Origin: an uncultured Eubacteriales bacterium
GTDB taxonomy: Bacteria; Bacillota; Clostridia; Oscillospirales; Oscillospiraceae
Reading direction: 5' to 3'
DNA: 14,890 nt
NCBI GenBank assembly: GCA_949744025.1
Contig: CATJWA010000197.1
Coordinates: 1 to 14,890, forward strand
The notes under the pieces are model-generated. The model had not been told where the DNA came from and searched no databases. It saw only the letters and a program-made list of their open reading frames with translations. Shown one piece after another: positions 6,044 to 12,856 of the stretch (the first letter of the stretch is position 1; every line of letters begins with the position of its first letter). Position numbers and translations under genes: made by a program.

Positions 6044-7288
6044 TTATTTTTTCAGCTCGGCTTCCTTTGCCATTTTCTTTTGAAGCCAGTCCCTGCCGTC
6101 CACAAAGCGCGAGACAATGAACGACGCGACATAGTCTCCCGCGGCGTTTACCATCGTCGCCGGCGGGTCAACAAGGTTGCCGAGGGCAATGGCTATCGGA
6201 TACGCTATGGCAAGCTGGTCGGGGAAGAAAATGGTGCACAGCACAAGCTCGCCCGTGCCGCCGCCTCCGGGGATGCCGGACATGGCCACGGAGGAGAATA
6301 CCGCCACGACTATCGCCAGTATCGCCTTGCCCGTGCCGAAGTCGAGGCCGAAAATGCCGAACAGGAACGCCACCTTCACAATGGCGGACATGGCGCTGCC
6401 GTCCATGTGCATAGTCGCGCCCATGGGCAGCACGATGTTCGACACGTCCTTTGAAATTCCGGTCTCCTCCGCGACCTCCATGTTCGTCGGAATCGTCGCC
6501 ACGGACGAGCAGGTGCCGAAGGACACCGCCGCGGGACGCAAAAGATGCTTGAACATGACTCTCGCCGCGCCTTTGCCGCCGCCGAAGCGGGCGTATATGG
6601 GAGAGGAGACAAACATGTAGATAAAGCACATCGCGTAGTAGACGATAAGCGTGCGGCTGTAGTCTCCGATAAGCTCGGGGCCGTAGGTTGCAACAAGGTA
6701 GGCGAAAAAGCCGAAAAAGCCGATGGGCGCGTAGTAGGAGATTATCTTCACCACGTTCATCAGGCAGTCGGTTATGTTGGCGAGGAATTTCGCCACAAGC
6801 GTCTCTGGCCCGCCGGACATCTGAACGCCGAAGCCGAAAAGCACCGCCGCCACTATAAGCGGCAGAATCGCCCGCCTTGACAGCAGCTCGACAAAGTCGG
6901 GCTTGGTGAAGAAGTTGATTATCATGTCCGCCAGCCCCAGCGTCTGGCCGACCTCACCCTCGGCTATCTCATAGCGGCCGCTGACTATCGGGATTATGCG
7001 CACGACTATGTACATGATAACGGCGGCAATCGCCGCGGTGGCCAGGAAGGTGATTATCGTAGTGAGCATCACCTTGCCGGCGCGCCTGACGCTGCCCATG
7101 TTGGCGATTGCCGAGGCGATAGAGCAGAACACCATCGGCACCACGACGCAGAACATCAGGTTTATGAACACCGTGCCCAGCGGCTCGAGGCAGGTTGCCC
7201 CGGGCCAGACCGCGCCCGTGATGCAGCCGGCGACTATCGCCAGCAGCATAAAGGTTATAAACCAGTAGCTCCCGAGGAATTTTTTCAT
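6044..7288 (-). CDS. SLC1/DAACS-family sodium symporter with altered substrate residues
   Basis: The 414-residue membrane protein has the glutamate-transporter fold: six N-terminal helices, then re-entrant hairpin 1 (SFGTCSSVATIPTNME), helix 7 (ATMHMDGSA), hairpin 2 (SGIPGGGGTGELV) and helix 8 (DPPATMVNAAGDYVASFIV). Proteins of this family couple inward sodium (or proton) flow to uptake of acidic or small neutral amino acids or C4-dicarboxylates. By alignment with the archaeal homologue GltPh, the arginine that binds the side-chain carboxylate (R397) is A377 here, and the sodium-site asparagine of NMDGT (N310) is histidine. The aspartate of NxxGD (D385) and N381 are kept. Acidic amino acids are therefore unlikely substrates; a small neutral solute is more likely. 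GGGAG lies 7 nt before the ATG. mrp ends 79 bp upstream with no clear promoter or terminator between, so co-transcription is possible. Confidence 0.9.
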   Translation of the reverse strand: MKKFLGSYWFITFMLLAIVAGCITGAVWPGATCLEPLGTVFINLMFCVVVPMVFCSIASAIANMGSVRRAGKVMLTTIITFLATAAIAAVIMYIVVRIIPIVSGRYEIAEGEVGQTLGLADMIINFFTKPDFVELLSRRAILPLIVAAVLFGFGVQMSGGPETLVAKFLANITDCLMNVVKIISYYAPIGFFGFFAYLVATYGPELIGDYSRTLIVYYAMCFIYMFVSSPIYARFGGGKGAARVMFKHLLRPAAVSFGTCSSVATIPTNMEVAEETGISKDVSNIVLPMGATMHMDGSAMSAIVKVAFLFGIFGLDFGTGKAILAIVVAVFSSVAMSGIPGGGGTGELVLCTIFFPDQLAIAYPIAIALGNLVDPPATMVNAAGDYVASFIVSRFVDGRDWLQKKMAKEAELKK

Positions 7289-7367
7289 AATTATTCTCCC
7301 TTCTCCGCGCGGCCTGAAAGGCTGCCTTTACCGTCCCGCTGTTCTTGGAAGCTGTTGCCGCTCCTTC

Positions 7368-8195
7368 TTACAGGGCCTCTATTGCCTTCGTGATGCCGTC
7401 AAGCCAGCCGCCCTGTATTGCTCCGGCTCCGCCCATGTCGCAGGCGGCGGCCATGGAGGGGTCAAGAGGCATACGCGCGGTCACGCCGATGCCGTATTCC
7501 TCCGCAATCCGGCCGATGTGGCTGTCGCCGAAGATGAGATGCTCGCCGCCGCAGTCGGGGCACTTGAAGTAGGCCATGTTCTCAACCAGACCCGTCACGG
7601 GGATGTTCATCATTTTGGCCATATTCACGGCCTTCTCCACTATCATGCCGACAAGCTGCTGCGGGGAGGTGACAATTACGAGCCCGTCCACCGGCAAGGA
7701 CTGGAACACGGTAAGCGCCACGTCGCCGGTTCCGGGAGGCATATCGACAAACATGTAGTCAATATCGCCCCAGACAACGTCGCTCCAGAACTGCTTGACC
7801 ACGCCGGCAATGATGGGGCCGCGCCAGATGACGGGGTCGTTGCCGTGCTCAAGCAGAAGGTTGACGGACATAATCTTTATGCCCTCCGCGGACTCGGCGG
7901 GGATGATGCCGCGCTCGTCGGCGTTGGCGCGCACGTTGTCAAGGCCGAACATTTTTGGGATGGAGGGGCCGGTTATGTCCGCGTCCAGAATCGCGGTTTT
8001 GAAGCCGGCGCGGTTCATCGCCCCGGCAAGCAGGGAGGTCACCATGCTCTTGCCGACTCCGCCCTTGCCGGACACGACGGCGATGACCTTTTTGACGTTG
8101 GAATCCTTGTTCGCGGGAGCCAGCAGGCTCTCGGGCTGGCGGGAGGAGCAGCTCTCCCCGCAGGAGGAACAGTCATGAGTGCAGTTTTCGTCCAT
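7368..8195 (-). CDS. mrp: Mrp/NBP35-family Fe-S cluster carrier ATPase
   Basis: The 275-residue product is a cytosolic deviant-Walker P-loop ATPase of the Mrp/ApbC/NBP35 group, whose dimers bind a bridging [4Fe-4S] cluster and deliver it to target proteins. The deviant Walker A is GKGGVGKS (residues 43-50, signature lysine K44). DMPPGTGD supplies the Mrp-specific loop, and the cluster-binding CPDC is C212/C215 near the C-terminus. The N-terminus adds C5, C9, C12 and C16 (CX3CX2CX3C), a short cysteine-rich head that could hold a second cluster, comparable with but spaced differently from the NBP35 head. The start has AGGAG 9 nt upstream and a consensus promoter. It may share a transcript with the symporter gene 79 bp downstream. 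A supply of Fe-S clusters would suit the three-cluster activase nearby, but no direct link is shown. Confidence 0.93.
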   Translation of the reverse strand: MDENCTHDCSSCGESCSSRQPESLLAPANKDSNVKKVIAVVSGKGGVGKSMVTSLLAGAMNRAGFKTAILDADITGPSIPKMFGLDNVRANADERGIIPAESAEGIKIMSVNLLLEHGNDPVIWRGPIIAGVVKQFWSDVVWGDIDYMFVDMPPGTGDVALTVFQSLPVDGLVIVTSPQQLVGMIVEKAVNMAKMMNIPVTGLVENMAYFKCPDCGGEHLIFGDSHIGRIAEEYGIGVTARMPLDPSMAAACDMGGAGAIQGGWLDGITKAIEAL

Positions 8196-8231
8196 TAGAA
8201 TATCTCCTGTTTCTGAAATAATAATATAACC

Positions 8232-8261
8232 ATAATATATCTGTTACCGTGACGCTGTCAA
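8232..8261 (-). promoter_or_regulatory. Sigma-A promoter of mrp
   Basis: On the minus strand TTGACA (plus 8256-8261) and TATTAT (plus 8232-8237) are 18 nt apart. Transcription should begin near 8225, about 30 nt before the mrp start. Confidence 0.65.
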
Positions 8262-8268
8262 CTAAATC

Positions 8269-8298
8269 TTGCATCTGCGGCGCATTTGCGGGTATAAT
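8269..8298 (+). promoter_or_regulatory. Upstream promoter of the O-antigen-ligase-like gene
   Basis: TTGCAT (8269-8274) and TATAAT (8293-8298) are 18 nt apart. A start near 8305 would give a leader of about 130 nt. Its -10 lies in the left arm of the inverted repeat at 8281-8340. Confidence 0.45.
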
Positions 8299-8340
8299 AG
8301 CAATGTCCCTGCCCAGCTTAGATTATACCCTGCGGATGTG
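8281..8340. repeat. Inverted repeat carrying TATAAT in both arms
   Basis: GGGTATAAT (8290-8298) and ATTATACCC (8322-8330) are perfect 9-bp arms 23 nt apart. Outside them the match continues imperfectly (GCATTTGC at 8282-8289 against GCGGATGTG at 8332-8340). It may be an operator for the long leader or a small palindromic element. No RNA family was recognised. Confidence 0.5.
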
Positions 8341-8368
8341 TCGAAAATATCAATTTTGCGCGCAGACG

Positions 8369-8398
8369 TTGACGCGGAGGCAATTTCCGGTATATACT
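8369..8398 (+). promoter_or_regulatory. Proximal promoter of the O-antigen-ligase-like gene
   Basis: TTGACG (8369-8374) and TATACT (8393-8398) are 18 nt apart, giving a start near 8405 and a leader of about 32 nt before the ATG at 8437. Confidence 0.5.
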
Positions 8399-8436
8399 TA
8401 GCTGACAATTTACGGCAGAGCAAAAGGAGATACATA

Positions 8437-9786
8437 ATGAAACAGACCTCAAAAGCGGCGCTGCTGCTTGAAAAAATATTCTGGGTTTTCCTGTTCGTCA
8501 ATCCGTTTCTGGACATCATAAACGGCATTTACATCAACCTCGTCATGGGTGTGGGAGTGCTGGACGTGAAGTTCACAAACACCCTCGGCGTGACCCCCAG
8601 CCTCGTTGCGCGTATGCTTATGCTCGTGGCGTTCGCGCTGTATATTCTCATTGTGCGGGACAAAAAATCCATACTCACCGCGCTGCCCATAGGCGTTTGC
8701 TGGCTGCTGTCCATGGCGGGCGAGCGGGTCAGCTCCGGCTCCGTCTCAATTTTCGTGGACGTACAGTACGCCGCGCGCTTCTGCTATAACCTTGTGCTGC
8801 TGATGGTGTACACCCGCGTTTTCGCCGCGCGCTGGGGTGAGGACGGAAAGGGCCTGCTGCGCCGGCTGGACGATATCATTGCTCTGACGCTTATACTGCT
8901 GTCGCTGTCGATACTCGTCTCCGCTGTCGTGGGCGTGGGCTACAGCACCTACGCCGACCGTCTCGGCTACCGCGGCAGCCGCGGCTTCTTCTACGCCGGC
9001 AACGACATCACCGCCGTGCTGGCCCTGCTGCTGCCGGTTTGCACCGCGCGCTTCATGTCCATGGACCGCAAAGCTTCTCCGCGCTGGCGCGCGGCGCTGT
9101 ACCTTACCGCCGGCGGACTGAGCGCCAACGCGCTTATGATAATAGGCAGCAAGACCGCGTTCATTGCCGTGGCCGTGAACTACGCGGTCATGCTCGGAGC
9201 GGCGCTGATTCCGCTTGTCAGGGAGAAAAAGACGCACACGGCGCTGGGCTTTGCCGAGGCGCTCGGAGCGGCGCTGGCCGTGTTCGGGATTTTGATGCTC
9301 CTGTCCGGCATGGAGCTGTGGCACAGCATCGTCGGCTCCTTCAATGCCACCGGTGAGCTGGCCGAGCGCGAGGGAGTGCAGTCGGCCATGCTCAGCGGGC
9401 GAAACGTCAAGCTCACCGAGCATTTTGTGAAGTTCAAAAAGGGCGGGATAATCGTCTGGCTGTTCGGCATGGGCCGGGGCAGCGTGAAAGAAATCCTCGA
9501 GATGGACGTGTTTGAGGTGCTGTTTTACTATGGCGCGGCCGGCTGCGCCGCCTTCCTGTGGCTGTACGCCAAGGCGGCGGTTGAGTTTTTCAGGAGCATG
9601 GTCCGCCGTCCGGACGTCATCACCGTGGCGCTGTTCACAGCGCTCGCCATGTGCGCGGGCTACCTGTTCATTGCCGGACACATACTGTTCTCCGTCACCA
9701 GCGGCTTCTACTTCGCCTTTGTGATAGTCTACAGCCGCGTGTACTTCGCCCGCGAGGCGCGGGAAGTGCTACTGTGGAAAAAATAA
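8437..9786 (+). CDS. O-antigen-ligase/polymerase-like polytopic membrane protein
   Basis: The 449-residue product is very hydrophobic, with roughly ten to twelve predicted membrane helices, and resembles the Wzy/WaaL O-antigen ligase superfamily of polysaccharide polymerases and glycan ligases. The supporting features are the RGFFYAGNDITAVLALLLPV stretch (the GFF...N motif before a helix), the large extracytoplasmic loop containing MLSGRNVKLTEHFVKF (SGR motif), and a late WLFGMGRG turn. Members join lipid-linked glycans to acceptors or polymerise repeat units outside the cytoplasmic membrane. The gene stands alone with no glycosyltransferases nearby, so the glycan is unknown. The ATG at 8437 is chosen because AAGGAGA (8424-8430) lies just upstream; the frame is open back to 8269 but that part contains two promoters. 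mrp is divergent, with 241 bp between the two starts. Confidence 0.8.
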   Translation: MKQTSKAALLLEKIFWVFLFVNPFLDIINGIYINLVMGVGVLDVKFTNTLGVTPSLVARMLMLVAFALYILIVRDKKSILTALPIGVCWLLSMAGERVSSGSVSIFVDVQYAARFCYNLVLLMVYTRVFAARWGEDGKGLLRRLDDIIALTLILLSLSILVSAVVGVGYSTYADRLGYRGSRGFFYAGNDITAVLALLLPVCTARFMSMDRKASPRWRAALYLTAGGLSANALMIIGSKTAFIAVAVNYAVMLGAALIPLVREKKTHTALGFAEALGAALAVFGILMLLSGMELWHSIVGSFNATGELAEREGVQSAMLSGRNVKLTEHFVKFKKGGIIVWLFGMGRGSVKEILEMDVFEVLFYYGAAGCAAFLWLYAKAAVEFFRSMVRRPDVITVALFTALAMCAGYLFIAGHILFSVTSGFYFAFVIVYSRVYFAREAREVLLWKK

Positions 9787-9789
9787 ACC

Positions 9790-9818
9790 GAAACCGGAGG
9801 GCTCAGCCCTCCGGTTTC
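9790..9818. repeat. Left boundary hairpin of the mosaic, possible terminator
   Basis: GAAACCGGAGGGC (9790-9802) pairs perfectly with GCCCTCCGGTTTC (9806-9818) around a TCA loop, 3 nt after the ligase-like stop codon. There is no T tract, so it is not a canonical terminator, though it could stop or stabilise the transcript. Confidence 0.75.
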
Positions 9819-9824
9819 AGCGTG

Positions 9825-9853
9825 TCGAAAAAGAGGCGAAGCCACTTTTTCGA
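9825..9853. repeat. Nested palindrome, second unit of the mosaic
   Basis: TCGAAAAAG (9825-9833) pairs with CTTTTTCGA (9845-9853). Inside it, after an A-A mismatch, GGC pairs with GCC around GAA. Confidence 0.7.
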
Positions 9854-9958
9854 GAGGGCTTCGCTACGCTCTGCGCACTCGCTGGTGCTCGCACGCTCGC
9901 TCCGCGCAAAGTGTTTTTATCCGACGTACATGCCGCCGGAAAAAACGATTGAACTTTA

Positions 9959-9980
9959 TTCGCGGCTTGCCAGCCGCGAA
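9959..9980. repeat. Palindrome, third unit of the mosaic
   Basis: TTCGCGGCT (9959-9967) pairs perfectly with AGCCGCGAA (9972-9980) around a TGCC loop. Confidence 0.7.
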
Positions 9981-9993
9981 CAGCTCTGCATCA

Positions 9994-10028
9994 AGAATTT
10001 GTAAGCGGCAAAGCCGCTAACAAATTCT
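9994..10028. repeat. Nested palindrome, fourth unit of the mosaic
   Basis: AGAATTTGT (9994-10002) pairs with ACAAATTCT (10020-10028). Inside it, after one A-A mismatch, AGCGGC pairs with GCCGCT around AAA. The plan (9-bp outer arm, single A-A mismatch, GC inner stem, 3-nt loop) repeats that of the unit at 9825-9853. Confidence 0.75.
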
Positions 10029-10055
10029 AAGATCTGCGAGGCTTTTAGACAGTCT

Positions 10056-10082
10056 GAACCGGAGGGCTTAGCCCTCCGGTTC
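10056..10082. repeat. Right boundary hairpin of the mosaic, possible terminator
   Basis: GAACCGGAGGGC (10056-10067) pairs perfectly with GCCCTCCGGTTC (10071-10082) around TTA. It is nearly identical to the hairpin at 9790-9818 and sits 4 nt beyond the ATPase stop codon on the minus strand, again without a T tract. Confidence 0.75.
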
Positions 10083-10086
10083 CGGT

Positions 10087-12519
10087 TTATGCGGCTTTTT
10101 TCTGCCGCCTTCTCTTTATTCTTCCGCGGATGCGCTCCGTGGCGCGCGCCTCAAGCCTGTAGGCCAGATTCAGCGCGGGCCAGGCCAGAAGCGAGAACAC
10201 AACGAGAATCAGTATCCCCGCAAAGTCCAGCGCCGAGAGCGTGAACAAATCGCGCAGGAACACCGCGCACAGGGCGAACAGCGCCGTACAGGCTATGAGC
10301 AGCGCCCGCCGTATCAGCGTCATGGGCTTGCACAGCCGGAATATCACCAGCAGTCCCACTATACCCATGACCACCGCGCATATGGTGGACATCATGTCCT
10401 GGCTCAAATCAAAGGCCACATAGAACAGCCACACGCCTATGACCAGCACGAAGTCCGTCATCGCCGCGGGGAAGGCCCGGCGCATCACGTTGGACAGAAA
10501 CCGCCCCTTTACCACGCTGTTGTTCGGCTCCATTGCCAGCACAAAGCCGGGGAAGCCGATAGTCAGACTGCTTACCAGACTCAGCTGCGCGGCCGTGAAG
10601 GGATATGGCATCGTGAAGATGAGCGAGACTATCGCCAGCGCGAAGGAGAAGATGTTCTTCACCAGAAACAGCGTGGCGCTGCGCTCGATGTTGTTGATAA
10701 CCCGCCGGCCCTCCGCCACCACGGCGGGCATGACCGCGAAGTTGGACTCCATGAGCACGATGTGCGACACCTGGCAGGCCACCTCGCTGCCCGAGGCCAT
10801 CGCCACGGAGCAGTCGGCCTCCTTGAGCGCGAGCACATCGTTGACACCGTCGCCCGTCATGGCGACGGTGTGGCCGTTTTTCTTCAGCGCCTTTATCAGC
10901 TTGCGCTTCTGGTCGGGCGTGACGCGGCCGAACACGGTGTATTCCTCCGCCGCCTGGCGTATCAGCTTGTCGCTGGTGAGCGTGCGAGCGTCCACGTAGC
11001 GCTCCGCGTTTTCGATGCCCGCGCGCTTTGCCACCTCGGACACGGTCACGGGGTTGTCGCCGGATATCACCTTCACCCGCACGCCCTGGGAGGCGAAGAA
11101 TTTGAAGGTCTCCGGAGCCTCGGGACGTATCTTGTTCGACAGCAGTATCAGCGCCAGGGGCATCAGCTCGCTGTCAAGGCTCTTGTCGGTCAGTCTGCCG
11201 TCGTACAGCGCCAGCAGCAGCACGCGGCAGCCGCGGGAAGAATATTCGTTTATCACGTCCGCGTATTTGTCAAAATCCGCGCCCAGCAGCATTTCCGGCG
11301 CGCCGAGCAGATAGGTCTCGTCCGCGTGGAAGCTGACTCCGCCGTATTTTTTCGCGGAGGTGAAGGGCAGAGTCTCCTCGGCGGTCTGGTTGACCTGACC
11401 GGTGAAGTATTTTCGCAGGGCGGCCATGGTGTCGTTGTCGTCCTGCATGGCAAAGACATAATCGGCCATTATCATGCGCACGTCGTCCATGACATAGCGG
11501 TCCTCGCACAGGAGATGTACGTCCTCGACCATCATCTTGTTTTCGGTTATGGTGCCGGTCTTGTCCACGCACAGCGTGTCCACACGCGCGAGCGTTTCAA
11601 TGCAGCCCATGTCGTGGACGAGGGTTTTCTTTTTCGCCAGACGCATGATGCTCGCCACAAGGGCCAGACTGGTCAGCAGGTACAGCCCCTCGGGAATCAT
11701 GCCGATAAGCGCCGCGACCGTGGACACTACGCCGTCCTCAAAGCTGCGGCCGAGCCACTCGACCTCCTTGATGCACAGCACAACGCCGAAGGGGATGACG
11801 ATTATGCCTATCCACTTCACCAGCGCGCTGAGCGAGCGCATCATCTCAGACTGCTTGGATTTCTTGGACTTCTTCGCCTCGAGCGTAAGCCGGTTGGCAT
11901 AGGAGTCCTCGCCCACGGCGGTCAGGCGCGCGCAGCATGAGCCGGATACGACGAAGCTGCCGCTCATGAGCTTGTCCCCGGGACCCTTTTTTATCTCGTC
12001 CGCCTCGCCGGTTATCAGCGCCTCGTTGGTCTGGCAGGAGCCGGAGACGACCTCCGCGTCGGCGTAAATCTGGTTGCCGGTGGTGAAAAACACAATGTCG
12101 TCGCGCACAAGCTCCGCCGTGTCGATAACGAAGCGCTGTCCGTTTCGCACCACGGTGCCCTTGGGACTGTTGAGCAGCGTGAGGTTGTCAAGCGTCCTTT
12201 TCGAGCGCAGCTCCTGAACTATGCCGATGGCTGTGTTGAGCACCACCACGCCCATGAACATGAGGTTGTTCCAGCTCCTCACGGCAATCACAAAGGCCGC
12301 CAGAATAAAAAACACGATGTTGAAATACGTGAATATATTCCCCAGCACTATCTGCCCCACGGTTTTTGACGGCGGGTCCACCGGCAGGTTTATGTAGCCG
12401 AGCCCCGCGCGGGAGCGAACCTGCTCGTCGGTCAGTCCCTGCTTTTCGCCGGCCCGGAACCCCTCAAGCGGCGGCTTTAGTGAAGCTTCGTTTTTCTTTT
12501 TTCCAAGCTGTATCGTCAA
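10087..12519 (-). CDS. P-type cation-translocating ATPase (Exp7/MgtA-like)
   Basis: The 810-residue product is a P-type ATPase that pumps a cation across the membrane through an aspartyl-phosphate cycle. It shows the actuator TGE motif (ALITGEADE), the helix-4 PEGL (about 276-279), the phosphorylated aspartate D319 in DKTGTIT, and the hinge TGDGVND (about 555-561), with ten or so membrane helices and no N-terminal heavy-metal domain. PEGL rather than CPC argues against copper, zinc or cadmium and for calcium, magnesium, manganese or a similar ion. The overall look is that of the streptococcal Exp7/MgtA-type pumps; the ion is not certain. The start is taken as the TTG at 12517-12519, with GAAGGG (plus 12531-12536) 11 nt upstream. 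The frame also opens at a GTG (12628-12630), but that codon has no ribosome binding site and lies against the promoter -10. Confidence 0.9.
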   Translation of the reverse strand: MTIQLGKKKNEASLKPPLEGFRAGEKQGLTDEQVRSRAGLGYINLPVDPPSKTVGQIVLGNIFTYFNIVFFILAAFVIAVRSWNNLMFMGVVVLNTAIGIVQELRSKRTLDNLTLLNSPKGTVVRNGQRFVIDTAELVRDDIVFFTTGNQIYADAEVVSGSCQTNEALITGEADEIKKGPGDKLMSGSFVVSGSCCARLTAVGEDSYANRLTLEAKKSKKSKQSEMMRSLSALVKWIGIIVIPFGVVLCIKEVEWLGRSFEDGVVSTVAALIGMIPEGLYLLTSLALVASIMRLAKKKTLVHDMGCIETLARVDTLCVDKTGTITENKMMVEDVHLLCEDRYVMDDVRMIMADYVFAMQDDNDTMAALRKYFTGQVNQTAEETLPFTSAKKYGGVSFHADETYLLGAPEMLLGADFDKYADVINEYSSRGCRVLLLALYDGRLTDKSLDSELMPLALILLSNKIRPEAPETFKFFASQGVRVKVISGDNPVTVSEVAKRAGIENAERYVDARTLTSDKLIRQAAEEYTVFGRVTPDQKRKLIKALKKNGHTVAMTGDGVNDVLALKEADCSVAMASGSEVACQVSHIVLMESNFAVMPAVVAEGRRVINNIERSATLFLVKNIFSFALAIVSLIFTMPYPFTAAQLSLVSSLTIGFPGFVLAMEPNNSVVKGRFLSNVMRRAFPAAMTDFVLVIGVWLFYVAFDLSQDMMSTICAVVMGIVGLLVIFRLCKPMTLIRRALLIACTALFALCAVFLRDLFTLSALDFAGILILVVFSLLAWPALNLAYRLEARATERIRGRIKRRRQKKAA

Positions 12520-12540
12520 AGCGCTGCATTCCCTTCGGAT

Positions 12541-12587
12541 ACCGCCGGCCGGCAGGGGAAAGCGCGCCCGCTCCGTCGGCCGGTGGT
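12541..12587 (-). promoter_or_regulatory. GC-rich hairpin in the ATPase leader
   Basis: The arms at 12541-12553 and 12575-12587 are 13 nt long and complementary except at two positions (A-C in the ATPase transcript, G-U on the other strand), enclosing a 21-nt loop. The hairpin ends just upstream of the ribosome binding site, so it could affect translation. It does not match the manganese (yybP-ykoY) riboswitch, whose core sequences I cannot find. Confidence 0.4.
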
Positions 12588-12609
12588 AAGGTTTTGTTTT
12601 TGAAAAGCA

Positions 12610-12624
12610 ATACGATAATCGTAT
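12610..12624. promoter_or_regulatory. 7-1-7 palindrome, putative Fur-superfamily operator
   Basis: ATACGAT-A-ATCGTAT is a perfect 15-bp inverted repeat with the 7-1-7 architecture of Fur, Zur and PerR boxes. It covers about +1 to +15 of the predicted ATPase transcript, where a bound repressor would block initiation. The exact half-site differs from the textbook Fur, Zur and PerR sequences, so the cognate regulator is uncertain. Confidence 0.55.
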
Positions 12625-12631
12625 CAGCACT

Positions 12632-12640
12632 ATTTTACCA
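12632..12640 (-). promoter_or_regulatory. Extended -10 promoter of the P-type ATPase gene
   Basis: On the minus strand TGGTAAAAT forms an extended -10 box (TAAAAT at plus 12632-12637). The nearest -35-like hexamer, TTGTTT, is 19 nt away and weak. Transcription should start near 12625. Confidence 0.5.
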
Positions 12641-12730
12641 CATATTACCCGCGCAGAAACAAAATAATTTATGAATTTTTTTTTCAGAGGCAGAGGGTTT
12701 TTTCGGGATATGTAATAAGATAAGAAAATT

Positions 12731-12795
12731 TTGAGTAAAATGTAACTGAACCGTAATATAAATCGCCTTTACAGCGGCAAAAAATTTGTTATAAT
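12731..12795 (+). promoter_or_regulatory. Tandem sigma-A promoters of ireB
   Basis: The upstream promoter is TTGAGT (12731-12736) and TAATAT (12754-12759) with 17 nt between. The downstream one is TTTACA (12768-12773) and TATAAT (12790-12795) with 16 nt between and an extended TGT before the -10. The second would start near 12802 and is the stronger match. Confidence 0.6.
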
Positions 12796-12856
12796 ATAAG
12801 CGTGCTGAAAATAATATTTGCCATCGCTTTCAAGCGCTAAAAAGGAGGGAATTTTC

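Larger units (their letters stand above)
9790..10082. repeat. Intergenic palindrome mosaic bounded by two matching hairpins
   Basis: About 290 bp between two convergent genes consist of five perfect or near-perfect palindromes joined by a GC-rich, CGCTC-repetitive stretch (about 9854-9910). Near-identical hairpins form the two ends. The inner sequence resembles dispersed intergenic repeats I associate with gut Clostridia; that is recollection, not a search. It has open frames, but they show no codon bias or ribosome binding site and are not taken as genes. Confidence 0.7.

Noticed and set aside
8269..8436. N-terminal extension of the O-antigen-ligase-like protein
   Set aside because: The segment contains two promoters and an inverted repeat, and the ATG at 8437 has a strong ribosome binding site.
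8746..9681. A 311-codon minus-strand open frame opposite the O-antigen-ligase-like gene
   Set aside because: The product is low-complexity, rich in Gln, His, Arg and Ala as expected for a shadow of a GC-rich membrane-protein gene, with no start signal.
9651..10004. Small plus-strand open frame running into the palindrome mosaic
   Set aside because: It begins inside the ligase-like gene in another frame and continues through repeats; its Arg/Ser/Ala-rich translation is typical of spurious repeat-derived frames.
12520..12630. 37-residue N-terminal extension of the P-type ATPase from a GTG
   Set aside because: The GTG has no ribosome binding site, abuts the -10 box, and would translate the operator and leader hairpin; the extension has no recognisable ATPase sequence.
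12520..12640. A yybP-ykoY manganese riboswitch upstream of the P-type ATPase
   Set aside because: The conserved GGGGAGUAG-like and UCUACC-like elements are absent; only a simple hairpin is seen.
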